Below, piece after piece: positions 26,564-33,774 of a stretch of 64,000 bases of DNA. The stretch's first letter is position 1. The number at the start of each line of letters is the position of its first letter. Source of the DNA: Zestomonas insulae (GTDB lineage Bacteria; Pseudomonadota; Gammaproteobacteria; Pseudomonadales; Pseudomonadaceae). The position numbers and the translations under genes were made by a program. Under the pieces are notes generated by a model. The model was not told the DNA's origin. It saw only the letters and a program-made list of their open reading frames with translations, and ran no database searches. The stretch is taken from contig NZ_JAFEUP010000002.1 in assembly GCF_016901015.1 (NCBI RefSeq), forward strand, positions 124,001 through 188,000. The letters run 5' to 3'.

Positions 26564-27031
26564 ATGCCAGTTGAAACACTGATCGTCGCAGTAGTGTCTC
26601 TGATCGTCGGCGCAGGGATTTCCTTTTTGATCTGCAAGTTCCGCACGGACAGTGTCCGGGTGCAGTTGACGGAGCGCGTGGCCGCGCACGAGAAGGAGCT
26701 GGAAAACTTCCGCAAGAACGGCCTGTCTGTGGTGACTTACCCGTACAAGGAAGAGCACGGCGAGAATGGCTTCTTCACCGACGAGCGCCGTGCCGAGGTT
26801 GGCTACAAGTTCCAGGTATTCGTTGCCGGCGTTCCCTGTTTCGAGGCCCACAAGGTCGTGGTCGATGTGTTCTCGAAAAAGGAGGTGAATGTCGAGCGGA
26901 TAGAACAGGCGCTGCAGCAGACGTTCGCGTTGATCGAGACCTTTGCCTCGCGACATCCGGCATTCGTGGCGCTGAAGGCCGCCCCGATGGGTTCCAAAGC
27001 CGCCAAGGCAAAAGCGGGCGAGGTCGCCTAA
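26564..27031 (+). CDS. Hypothetical membrane-anchored protein
   Basis: This 155-residue protein has an N-terminal membrane helix (LIVAVVSLIVGAGISFLICKF), then a charged coiled-coil-like stretch (RVQLTERVAAHEKELENFRKNG), a mixed domain of about 80 residues and a Lys/Ala-rich tail. No family was recognised. It lies between the two direct repeats and upstream of the old-yellow-enzyme remnant. Codon use is still GC-rich, unlike the AT-rich genes further right. Confidence 0.55.
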   Translation: MPVETLIVAVVSLIVGAGISFLICKFRTDSVRVQLTERVAAHEKELENFRKNGLSVVTYPYKEEHGENGFFTDERRAEVGYKFQVFVAGVPCFEAHKVVVDVFSKKEVNVERIEQALQQTFALIETFASRHPAFVALKAAPMGSKAAKAKAGEVA

Positions 27032-27053
27032 ATCTCCACGAGCACGCGTCGCC

Positions 27054-27091
27054 GTTAGGGTGGTGGATGTGCAAAGCGACATCCACCCTAA
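27054..27091. repeat. Short inverted repeat (GTAGGGTGGATGTCG type)
   Basis: TTAGGGTGG(TGG)ATGT ... ACATCCACCCTAAG hairpin. A relative lies at 36894 onward. It directly abuts the duplicated gene fragment. Confidence 0.55.
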
Positions 27092-27094
27092 GAA

Positions 27095-27241
27095 CTGCTG
27101 CAAAACGTGCAGGCCGGCGCCAGCGATTTCCGCAGCCCGTGCAACCACTGCAACCTGTGCGTGGCGAGCATGGTTCTGCCGGGCGGGATTCGCTGTGTGT
27201 TGAATCAGCCGCAGGGGTTCCCCGAGGCGGTCGCCGGATAG
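27095..27241 (+). pseudogene. Duplicated 3' end of the old yellow enzyme gene
   Basis: This 147-base segment repeats 24934-25080 with only about ten differences, including the four-Cys tail and a stop codon at the same position (TAG instead of TGA). There is no upstream part of the gene. It is followed by a strong terminator, so it is probably the original 3' end. Confidence 0.85.
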
Positions 27242-27274
27242 GTCTTCCTTGCTACATCCCGGAGCCAGGCATTG

Positions 27275-27313
27275 GCCCGCTTTCCCCGAATGAGGGGAAA
27301 GCGGGCTTTTTTG
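27275..27313 (+). terminator. Strong terminator after the duplicated fragment
   Basis: CCCGCTTTCCCC / GGGGAAAGCGGG stem, six-base loop, six T. Confidence 0.9.
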
Positions 27314-27359
27314 TTGCGGGCGAAAGCTTATGCGCAGGAATTTAATCGTTGCACTGCCA

Positions 27360-27393
27360 GGTGGACGGCGTGATGGCAAATTAGTAGCGTTGA
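27360..27393. repeat. Direct repeat, copy 2
   Basis: Second copy of the 26449-26482 sequence. The AT-rich cassette-like region starts just after it. Confidence 0.65.
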
Positions 27394-27532
27394 CGCTGGT
27401 GCGGGTGTGCTCCTTCGCTGGGCGGGGAGGTAGACCCGGTGAAGGGCATGGGGAATGTTATCCACCAAATGGTGCGTTTGTTTGCGACATTTGGTGTTTA
27501 TTAATAGTTATGAATCGAGCAATAGGGGCATC

Positions 27533-27919
27533 ATGAGAACAATAAGACCGTTCATCGCACTCTGCGCTATATTTCTTTCAGGGTGTGCAACTACTGCCAA
27601 ATATGAAGCTATTTTAGCTTCTTGGGTTGGCTCTCCCGAAAGCGATCTTATACGTAGCTGGGGTCCTCCCCAGCAGGTATATGACACTGGAAGTGGAGCG
27701 AAATACCTAACCTATTCAAGCTCTCGCCAAGTTTATATTCCTGGAACAAGTCCGACGTATACAACGAATTACAATCAATACACCAATAGCGCCACAACGA
27801 CAAGCTATGGTGGTACGCCTGCGCAAAATATTACCATGGGGTGCCGGACAACCTTCGAGGTAAGCGGCGGGATAATCTCAAGTTGGCGCTGGCAGGGAAA
27901 CGATTGCGCAGCACAATAG
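27533..27919 (+). CDS. Hypothetical small lipoprotein, AT-rich
   Basis: This 128-residue protein has a signal sequence ending AIFLSGC (lipobox Cys around residue 18), followed by a region with WVGSPESDLIRSWGPPQQVY, reminiscent of small outer-membrane assembly-type lipoproteins, and a Thr/Ser/Tyr-rich stretch. Base composition and codon use are much more AT-rich than surrounding genes. An attC-like site begins six bases after the stop, as in an integron cassette. The start ATG at 27533 has only a weak RBS (AGGGGCATC). No specific function. Confidence 0.7.
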   Translation: MRTIRPFIALCAIFLSGCATTAKYEAILASWVGSPESDLIRSWGPPQQVYDTGSGAKYLTYSSSRQVYIPGTSPTYTTNYNQYTNSATTTSYGGTPAQNITMGCRTTFEVSGGIISSWRWQGNDCAAQ

Positions 27920-27924
27920 TGCGC

Positions 27925-28001
27925 GCATAATAATGCGTTCAACTATTGCCAGCTTCGTTAGTTTGGCAGTCAAAGGCTACGCTTTTGCCTGTTCGTTAGC
28001 T
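27925..28001 (+). repeat. attC-like site 1 (degenerate)
   Basis: GCATAATAATGCGTTCAAC, close to the left half of standard attC (GCCTAACAATTCGTTCAAG), follows the lipoprotein stop codon by five bases. A matching right end TTCGTTAGCTT lies 60 bases on. The right half is poor, so confidence is moderate. Confidence 0.45.
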
Positions 28002-28071
28002 TGGTTTTTGGACTATTCAAATAGCCGAAGGAATTATTAGGATTCCCATAAATTCACGGAAATGGTTTCAG

Positions 28072-28275
28072 GTGTATTGCTCTGTGCTGTTTCTTGTGGT
28101 GATGATAAAGTTCGCCAGTATTAAATTTGCAATCGCAGTAGTCTTTGCTTTGAACACAGTAATGCTGGCGAGACCTGTGGCGGTGTTGATAAATACACAG
28201 AATAAAATCCTGAAGTATCTATGCAGAAAGCCGTTTTCAGTTGGGGGCAGTTGGAGGTTGATCTTTCAACTCTAG
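28072..28275 (+). CDS. Doubtful small ORF with hydrophobic N-terminus
   Basis: A 67-codon ORF in AT-rich DNA with a hydrophobic stretch (CSVLFLVVMIKFASIKFAIAVVFALNTVML). No RBS is evident and no family was recognised. The cassette between the first two attC-like sites may encode this, or the minus-strand ORF at 28310-28498, or nothing. The region 27,920-28,549 otherwise holds only the attC-like sites. Confidence 0.2.
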   Translation: MYCSVLFLVVMIKFASIKFAIAVVFALNTVMLARPVAVLINTQNKILKYLCRKPFSVGGSWRLIFQL

Positions 28276-28456
28276 AGCCTACGCGAAAATCGAAAGCTAC
28301 GCCGGCCGATCATTGCACCTGAGTGGCCCGAAAGGCGAGCATTATACTCTCGCAAAGTTTAATCAAAGCCCCGTGTCCGCTAGTCAGCACATCATAGAGA
28401 TAATTACATGCAGAGAGATCATGGCAATGGCGCTCGAAATTCATGACGGCGGCGAG

Positions 28457-28539
28457 GCATAATCTAATTGTGTGGTTAAATCTGTTCGCTTCGCTCACTT
28501 GGAACTGGCTAATGCCGCCCCCTTAACCAACAGTTAGGC
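28457..28539 (+). repeat. attC-like site 2
   Basis: Right end CTTAACCAACAGTTAGGC has the L' and R' (GTTAGGC) boxes. The left end (CTAATTGTGTGGTTAA) is nearly its reverse complement, including GGTTAA/TTAACC, with one extra unpaired base. An ATG lies 11 bases after R', the normal distance for the next cassette gene. Confidence 0.6.
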
Positions 28540-28549
28540 CACAAACAAG

Positions 28550-29167
28550 ATGAACGATCTCGTCACCATTTGTGCAGACGTGGGTTCAGTTGCAAAGGGT
28601 AATTTTGGCTGGTGGTCGTCCGAAGGTGAGAGCGGAGACAAGCCATCTACTCTTGCGAGTCACGTTCGTACCACCTTGGAATCGGGCGCCCCGGTGGCGC
28701 TAGGATTCGAGTGCCCGCTGTTCTTGCCGCTGGTCGACGATGAACTTTCCCTCACTAGCGCTCGCCCAGGCGAAGGTTCCCGGCCCTGGAGCGCTGGAGC
28801 CGGCTGCGGCGCGTTGTCTACCGGCTTAGTACAAGTCGCCTGGGTACTTCAAGAGATTCGCCGGCAACTGACGCAGCCGGCGCAGTCCTTCTTGTCTTGG
28901 CAGTCATTTTCTGCCGCCGGCTCCGGATTGTTCCTCTGGGAGGCTTTCGTATCCGGCAAGGCTAAGGGCGATAGTCATACCGCGGATGCCAAGTTGGGCG
29001 CAGAGGCCTTTATGCTGGCCCTGCCTGATCCAACTCAATCCAATGCAGTTGTATGTAGGTCCAGCGTCTACTCATTAGTTGGTGCCGCACTTCTCCGCAC
29101 AGGTTGGTCCACTGATCCGCGCATTCTCCAAGAGCCGTGTCTTGTGATCCGCGCTAGTGTGACCTAG
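28550..29167 (+). CDS. Hypothetical protein in a cassette-like position
   Basis: This 205-residue protein starts ICADVGSVAKGNFGWW, an Asp-initiated strand-loop that recalls the first motif of RNase H/actin-like folds, followed by GAPVALGFECPLFLP with an acidic residue in the next strand. No known family can be named. It is bounded on both sides by attC-like sites, and its stop codon lies within the left end of the third one, a classical cassette layout. GC content is intermediate. It is likely a real mobile gene of unknown role. Confidence 0.6.
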   Translation: MNDLVTICADVGSVAKGNFGWWSSEGESGDKPSTLASHVRTTLESGAPVALGFECPLFLPLVDDELSLTSARPGEGSRPWSAGAGCGALSTGLVQVAWVLQEIRRQLTQPAQSFLSWQSFSAAGSGLFLWEAFVSGKAKGDSHTADAKLGAEAFMLALPDPTQSNAVVCRSSVYSLVGAALLRTGWSTDPRILQEPCLVIRASVT

Positions 29168-29220
29168 CAATTCATTCGCGCCGCACTAGGCTCCGTGCGT
29201 CGGCTTAGTTCAGTTCGTAG
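29163..29220 (+). repeat. attC-like site 3
   Basis: CCTAGCAATTCATTCGCGCC on the left and CGGCTTAGTTCAGTTCGTAG on the right correspond box by box to a 59-base-element such as that of aadA cassettes. The arms pair through GCGCCGCAC/GTGCGTCGGC. The last bases merge into a type B repeat. Confidence 0.6.
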
Positions 29221-29291
29221 GATGGGTCGAGTGAAACGATACCCATGCAGTGCTAATCGATTGGTATCGCCTCCTCAACCCATCCTACAAC
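29214..29291. repeat. Type B inverted-repeat element
   Basis: TTCGTAGGATGGGTCGAGTG ... CTCAACCCATCCTACAA, about 76 bp. Less perfect than the copy at 13746; it joins directly to attC-like site 3. Confidence 0.75.
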
Positions 29292-29307
29292 TGCCTTTCC
29301 ATCGCGG

Positions 29308-29335
29308 ACAAAAAAGCCCGGCCTAAGCCGGGCTC
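29308..29335 (-). terminator. Terminator of the SurE-like gene
   Basis: AGCCCGGCTTAGGCCGGGCT stem on the minus strand followed by TTTTTTG. Confidence 0.85.
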
Positions 29336-29353
29336 AAAGACTAGCGGTGAACC

Positions 29354-30343
29354 TCAGGGCTTGATCCCGCGCATCATCCCACGCACCTGATCCTGCAGCT
29401 TGGCGTCGGCGGTCATGTTGCCGTCGATCACGGTGATTACCGCCTTGCCGAGCCACAGTTGGTAGGAGTCGCCCTGTTGCTGGGCGGCGGTCGGGGTTGG
29501 TGGGGCGACCAGGTTGATGCGTACAGTGCCGTCGGCGCTGCGTTGCGCGGCGAAGTTGACGGTGCCCCAGTCGCCGATCGGTGCGTAGGCGACGCCCTTG
29601 ACCTCGGCGGCTTCCAGGGCCGGGTAGTTGATGTTCAGCCCGGTGGTACCCGGCAGGCCGAGCACGTTGAGCGCGCAGGCCGGCTTGTGCTTGTGCTTGC
29701 TGCGTTGGCAGGCGTGCTGCGCCTGGGCGCCGACCGCGGCGGCCTTGTCGATCACCTTGGCGGCGAAGTTGGCGGTGTCGTCCATGGCGTTGAGGGTCTT
29801 CTGGTAGCCGGCCTGCTGGTCGCGCATGAACAGTTCCATGTCGATCGCGGTGGACACCGCCACTGCCGGCACGCCTTTGAACATGGCGCGCACCGCGGCG
29901 TTGACCGTGCCGGACATCTGCGTCAGCGGGCCGACGTTGTCACCGAAGTTGGTGCCGGAAACCACCAGGTCGGGACGATTGTCCTTGAGCAGCAGGTCGA
30001 GACCGACGTTGACCGCGTCCACCGGCGTGCCGATGGCCGAGGTCTTGCCGGCCGGCGGGGTGTAGCCGTCGGGTGGGCCGACGCAGAATTTGCCCGGCGC
30101 CAGGCTGGTCACCGCCACGGCCTGGCCGGGGTTGACCACGCTGGCGGCGCCGATTCCGCTGCTGTCGTTCAGCGGGCCGACCAGGGTGACCTGGTGGCCG
30201 TGGCTGACCAGCGCCTGGTACACGGCGTTGATGCCGGGGGCGCGGCAGCCGTCGTCGTTGGTGAGCAGGATGTTCAGGGCGTTGGCATTCAAGGACAGGC
30301 CCGCGCTGGCAAGGGCGAGGGCGGCAGCTGACAGTTTGTGCAT
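29354..30343 (-). CDS. Exported SurE-family phosphatase-like protein
   Basis: This 329-residue protein has a signal peptide (residues 1-22, ending SLNANA) followed by LNILLTNDDGCRAPGINAVY, the SurE metal site with Asp30 and Asp31, and VSGTNFGDNVGPLTQMSGTV with the Asn/Ser of the active site. Cytoplasmic SurE is a 5'/3'-nucleotidase of about 250 residues; this one is longer and should be periplasmic. A role in the steroid cluster is unclear, perhaps hydrolysis of a phosphate or sulfate ester outside the cytoplasm. It lies downstream of the DUF1329 gene in the same direction. Fold certain, substrate unknown. Confidence 0.85.
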   Translation of the reverse strand: MHKLSAAALALASAGLSLNANALNILLTNDDGCRAPGINAVYQALVSHGHQVTLVGPLNDSSGIGAASVVNPGQAVAVTSLAPGKFCVGPPDGYTPPAGKTSAIGTPVDAVNVGLDLLLKDNRPDLVVSGTNFGDNVGPLTQMSGTVNAAVRAMFKGVPAVAVSTAIDMELFMRDQQAGYQKTLNAMDDTANFAAKVIDKAAAVGAQAQHACQRSKHKHKPACALNVLGLPGTTGLNINYPALEAAEVKGVAYAPIGDWGTVNFAAQRSADGTVRINLVAPPTPTAAQQQGDSYQLWLGKAVITVIDGNMTADAKLQDQVRGMMRGIKP

Positions 30344-30478
30344 CGAGGTTGCTCCGTGCGTTGGTATGGGTGCCTACAACGGCAGCGCGAGGCTGTCAGG
30401 ACGGGGTTGCCGGCGTGCGGCAGGACGCCGCCACACGCCAGAACGGCGGCTCCCCGGCGCGGGCCGGGGAGCGCGGGC

Positions 30479-31861
30479 TCAGCGGGTGCCCAGCTTGCGC
30501 AGGTTGCCTGGGGTGAAGTCGCTGGCGGTGAACTTGCTGGCGTTGAGCAGCGCCGGCTTCTGGCCGTCGAGCAGGCGATCGACCATGTACGAACCGGCGA
30601 TCAGGTCGTGGTACATGCCCAGGCGGGCGTGGAAGCGCTGCAGGTCGTAGGCGTAGATCGAGGTCTGCATGTTGGTGCGCCAGAACTGCCCGCGGCTGTC
30701 GTAGTTGTCAGCCAGCGCGGCGGCCCAGGTGTCCTCGTCGAGGTAGATCACCCGCTTGGCGTAGATGTGCCGGGCGTTGGCCTTGAGGGTGGCCTCGAGG
30801 ACCCACACGCGGTGCTTCTCGTAGCGCATGAACTCCGGATTGATGTGCCCGGTGGTCGACAGCAGCTGGTCGAGGCCCACCTCGGGCTCGTCGATCTTGT
30901 AGTTGTGGTAGGGGATGAACAGCTCGCGCTTGCCGACGATCTTCCAGTCGTAGCGATCGGCCGCGCCGTTGAACAGGCGGTCCTCGTCGTACACGCGGAA
31001 GCCGCCGGCGCCGGTCGGCGAGTCGTAGCCGACGGTCGGTGCACGGCGCACGCGGCGCTGCCCGGGGGCGTACTGCCAGGCCTGGCGCGGCTGGCTGACC
31101 GGGTTGATGTATTCGTGGCCGACGACGATCTCGCCCTTCTTGCGCACCGGCTCGAGGTTGGTCAGCAGGAAGTGCGAGAGGATGCCTTCGGAGGTGCCGA
31201 GGTTGTAGTCGGGCGACGACCAGATCGAGTAGATCTTGTAGTTGACCTTCTCGAACACCTTGTTGCCGTCGGCGTAGTTGACCACCTGTACATAGTCGGC
31301 CTCCTCGGTGGCGGCGCGGCCCTGCATGGTGTGGTTGAACATCAGCTCGTTGCCGTTCTGCGGGATCGGGAACGGCGAGGCGCCCCAGGCATTGGTGGTG
31401 CCATAGCCGCCTTCGCTGAGCTCGGCATTCAGCGCGTTGCGCTTGATGTTCTGCTCGCTGGCGTCGTCCAGGCGGAAGTCGCGGTGGCTCGCGTACACCG
31501 GCATCTTGAAGGTCGCCGGGTAGCGCTTGAGCAGGGCCTTCTCGCCGTCGCTGAGGTTGGCGGCGTACTGCTCCATGTTCTCGGCGGTGATGACGAACAG
31601 CGGCTTCTCGTCGGCGTAGGGGTCCGGGTAGGGCGAACCGGCGCCGCCGAACTTGACCTGCGGCGGGGTGCCGCGCCATTTTCCGGTCCAGGCCGGGATG
31701 CTGCCATCGGCATTGCCGGCCTTCTCGGCGCCCATCGGCGTGAGGTCCTGGCCAAGGCGCGCGGCCTCGGCTTCGCTGACCTTGGCGTGGGCGACCAGGC
31801 TGCTGCCGAGCAGGGTGAGGGCGAGGGCTGTGCGGTACAGCGGGGTAGTGGTCGTGGACAT
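30479..31861 (-). CDS. DUF1329 outer-membrane-associated protein
   Basis: This 460-residue protein has a signal peptide (ALALTLLGSSLVAHA, ending about residue 22), then KVSEAEAARLGQDLTPMGAEKAG, the typical N-terminus of DUF1329 proteins. The family is found beside DUF1302 proteins in clusters for hydrophobic substrates, including steroids. It probably folds as a LolB/LolA-like lipid-binding shell, but its activity is unproven. The start at 31861 (GGAG seven bases upstream) removes a long non-coding extension. It follows the DUF1302 gene by 23 bases. Confidence 0.88.
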   Translation of the reverse strand: MSTTTTPLYRTALALTLLGSSLVAHAKVSEAEAARLGQDLTPMGAEKAGNADGSIPAWTGKWRGTPPQVKFGGAGSPYPDPYADEKPLFVITAENMEQYAANLSDGEKALLKRYPATFKMPVYASHRDFRLDDASEQNIKRNALNAELSEGGYGTTNAWGASPFPIPQNGNELMFNHTMQGRAATEEADYVQVVNYADGNKVFEKVNYKIYSIWSSPDYNLGTSEGILSHFLLTNLEPVRKKGEIVVGHEYINPVSQPRQAWQYAPGQRRVRRAPTVGYDSPTGAGGFRVYDEDRLFNGAADRYDWKIVGKRELFIPYHNYKIDEPEVGLDQLLSTTGHINPEFMRYEKHRVWVLEATLKANARHIYAKRVIYLDEDTWAAALADNYDSRGQFWRTNMQTSIYAYDLQRFHARLGMYHDLIAGSYMVDRLLDGQKPALLNASKFTASDFTPGNLRKLGTR

Positions 31862-31884
31862 GCTGCGCTCCTCCATCGGGGGCT

Positions 31885-33477
31885 TCAGAAGCGGTACTTG
31901 AAGGTCAGGGCGACGTTGTCGCGGTCGGCCAACGAGGCGTTGTTGGGGTTGCCGAGGTAGGCGCTGTAGAGCGCCTCGACCGAGAAGTTGCTGAGGTAGC
32001 GCCAGGTGGTGCCGACGCTCATGCGGTCGTCGCCCTGGCCGTCGTTGATCGAGCCGGTCAGCGCACTGTCGTGTTGCGCGGCAGTGCTGTAGGTGATCGG
32101 CACGCTCATGTCCCAACCGCTGAACACGTTGTTGTAATCGAACGAGGCCTGCACCGTGTAACCCCAGGCGTCGCGGTCGGCGGCCAGGCTGTCGGTGCCC
32201 GGCAGGCTGAAGCCGGGGAACAGCTGCACCGGGGCGGAGGCGTCGTTGTCGAGCACGGTGTTGTAGACCAGCTCGCCGACCAGGGTGGTGTTGTCGGCGA
32301 ACGAGGTCGGGCCGACCACATGGACCAGCGAGGTCTGCGCCTGCAGGGTCTGGCCGCGCACCGCGCTGCCGAAACCGTTGTCGACCATCACCGGCTGGCC
32401 GTCGCGGTAGCTGACTTCACCGGCCCAGCTGGTGTCGCCGAGTACGGTGGCGAAGCTCGCGCCGTACTGGTCGATGTTGTCGAAGTAGCGCGCGCGGTAG
32501 CTGCCCAGCTCGGTGGCGAAATCCAGGGTCGGCGTCTTGGCGTGGAAGCGCGAGTAGTACAGACCGAACTCGGTGTTGTTCAGCGACTCGGCGGTGTAGG
32601 TCATCGCCACGCCGTACTGGCCGCTGTCGCCCGGCGTGTCGTCGTGCAGGCGGCGGACGAAGCCGGTGGAATCGTTGAAGCCGCCCTCGTCGATGTAGTC
32701 GGTGGTCGAGAAGTAGCTGCCGACGCCGAACAGTTGGGTCTTCTCCCATTCGTACTGGTAGTAGCCCTGCAGGTTGAGAGCATCGGTCAGGCTGAACTGG
32801 GCGAACACCTGGCCGACCGGCAGGAGGATCTCCTTGACCTCGACGCCCGGGCTGGTCGACTTGGTCGCGTCCACCGGGCTCTGTGCCGAGGAAATGCCCT
32901 GGTAGAACAGGCTCTCGCCCCAGCTCACCACCTGGTCACCAACGCGCACGTTGAGGTTGTGACCGGCGAGGTCCCAGGTGCCGTAGGCGTAGTAGTCGAG
33001 GAAGCGCAGGTCGTCGCGGTGCTGGTCGATGGTGTCGTCGGAGAACTCGTTGGCGCGGTTGCAGCGGCCGCCAGCCAGGCAGTTGGAGGTGCCGGTGCCG
33101 TTGTCGTTGCTCTGGTCGTAGACCGAGTCGTAGAAGCCGGTGGCCCGTACGAACACGCCGAAGTTGTCCTGCCAGCTGATGTTCGCCTCGCTGAGGAAGC
33201 TCGCCCGGTTGTTGATCAGGCTGCCCTTGTCGAAGGCGTTGTCACCGTCGTTGCCGTCGGGGTTGCGCGCGTTGTCGCTGAGCTGGTGGTCGCGGCCTTC
33301 GGTACGCCAGGCCATGCCATAGCTGAGGGTGGTGTCCAGGTCGACCTTGAGATCGGGGTTGGGGGTGAAGGTCAGCGCCTGGGTGGGCGTGCACAGGCTG
33401 CCGAGCAGGCCCAGCGCCGCGAGGCGCACGGCCAGGTCGAGCGAATTCCGAGTGTTGACGCTTGTTGTTTTTATCAT
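31885..33477 (-). CDS. DUF1302 outer-membrane barrel-like protein
   Basis: This 530-residue protein has a signal peptide ending around CTPTQA and then LTFTPNPDLKVDLDTTLSYGMAWRTEGRD, the usual start of the DUF1302 family. The sequence is full of alternating-strand segments and ends in ALTFKYRF with a terminal Phe, the signature of outer-membrane barrels. It may allow steroids across the outer membrane together with the DUF1329 protein. The start at 33477 was preferred over the ATG at 33525 because the signal peptide and RBS (GGAGAGGG) fit. The first codons contain AAAAACAACAA, a possible Hfq/Crc site. The promoter palindrome is at 33582. Confidence 0.87.
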   Translation of the reverse strand: MIKTTSVNTRNSLDLAVRLAALGLLGSLCTPTQALTFTPNPDLKVDLDTTLSYGMAWRTEGRDHQLSDNARNPDGNDGDNAFDKGSLINNRASFLSEANISWQDNFGVFVRATGFYDSVYDQSNDNGTGTSNCLAGGRCNRANEFSDDTIDQHRDDLRFLDYYAYGTWDLAGHNLNVRVGDQVVSWGESLFYQGISSAQSPVDATKSTSPGVEVKEILLPVGQVFAQFSLTDALNLQGYYQYEWEKTQLFGVGSYFSTTDYIDEGGFNDSTGFVRRLHDDTPGDSGQYGVAMTYTAESLNNTEFGLYYSRFHAKTPTLDFATELGSYRARYFDNIDQYGASFATVLGDTSWAGEVSYRDGQPVMVDNGFGSAVRGQTLQAQTSLVHVVGPTSFADNTTLVGELVYNTVLDNDASAPVQLFPGFSLPGTDSLAADRDAWGYTVQASFDYNNVFSGWDMSVPITYSTAAQHDSALTGSINDGQGDDRMSVGTTWRYLSNFSVEALYSAYLGNPNNASLADRDNVALTFKYRF

Positions 33478-33581
33478 CGGGTCCCTCTCCGGGGAGTCGT
33501 GGTGCGGCCACACGTGGACCGACACCTAAGGGTTGGTGGATGAGGCGGGAGGGACTATGTGGTCACGGCGGACGGGCAACA

Positions 33582-33597
33582 TCGTCCGAAGAGACTA
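33582..33597 (-). promoter_or_regulatory. Steroid-regulon palindrome upstream of DUF1302/DUF1329
   Basis: TCGTCCGAAGAGACTA; on the minus strand TAGTCT-CTTC-GGACGA followed at 33 bp by CATAGT (33554-33559). Confidence 0.72.
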
Positions 33598-33654
33598 CTG
33601 AACTTGAACGAGCCGGCCGGGCCGACGGAAGCGCTCTGCGCGGGGCCGCGGCGC

Positions 33655-33670
33655 TAGTCTCATCGGACGA
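33655..33670 (+). promoter_or_regulatory. Steroid-regulon palindrome upstream of kstD
   Basis: TAGTCTCATCGGACGA followed at exactly 33 bp by AACAAT (33693-33698). It forms a divergent pair with the site at 33582. Confidence 0.75.
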
Positions 33671-33750
33671 TGTTGTGGGGCCGGACGAGGCGAACAATCC
33701 GCGCCAACGCAGGGTCGCAAGCGTGCTTCGCGGGACCTGCATTCGCCTCG

Positions 33751-33766
33751 AACAATAAAAAAGGAG
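33751..33766 (+). promoter_or_regulatory. Possible Hfq/Crc motif at the kstD RBS
   Basis: AACAATAAAAAAGGAG; AACAATAA fits AANAANAA and runs into the Shine-Dalgarno sequence. Confidence 0.5.
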
Positions 33767-33774
33767 CAGGCCCG

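Noticed and set aside
28310-28498. 62-codon minus-strand ORF in the AT-rich region
   Set aside because: No RBS, no family, overlaps attC-like site 2; insufficient support.
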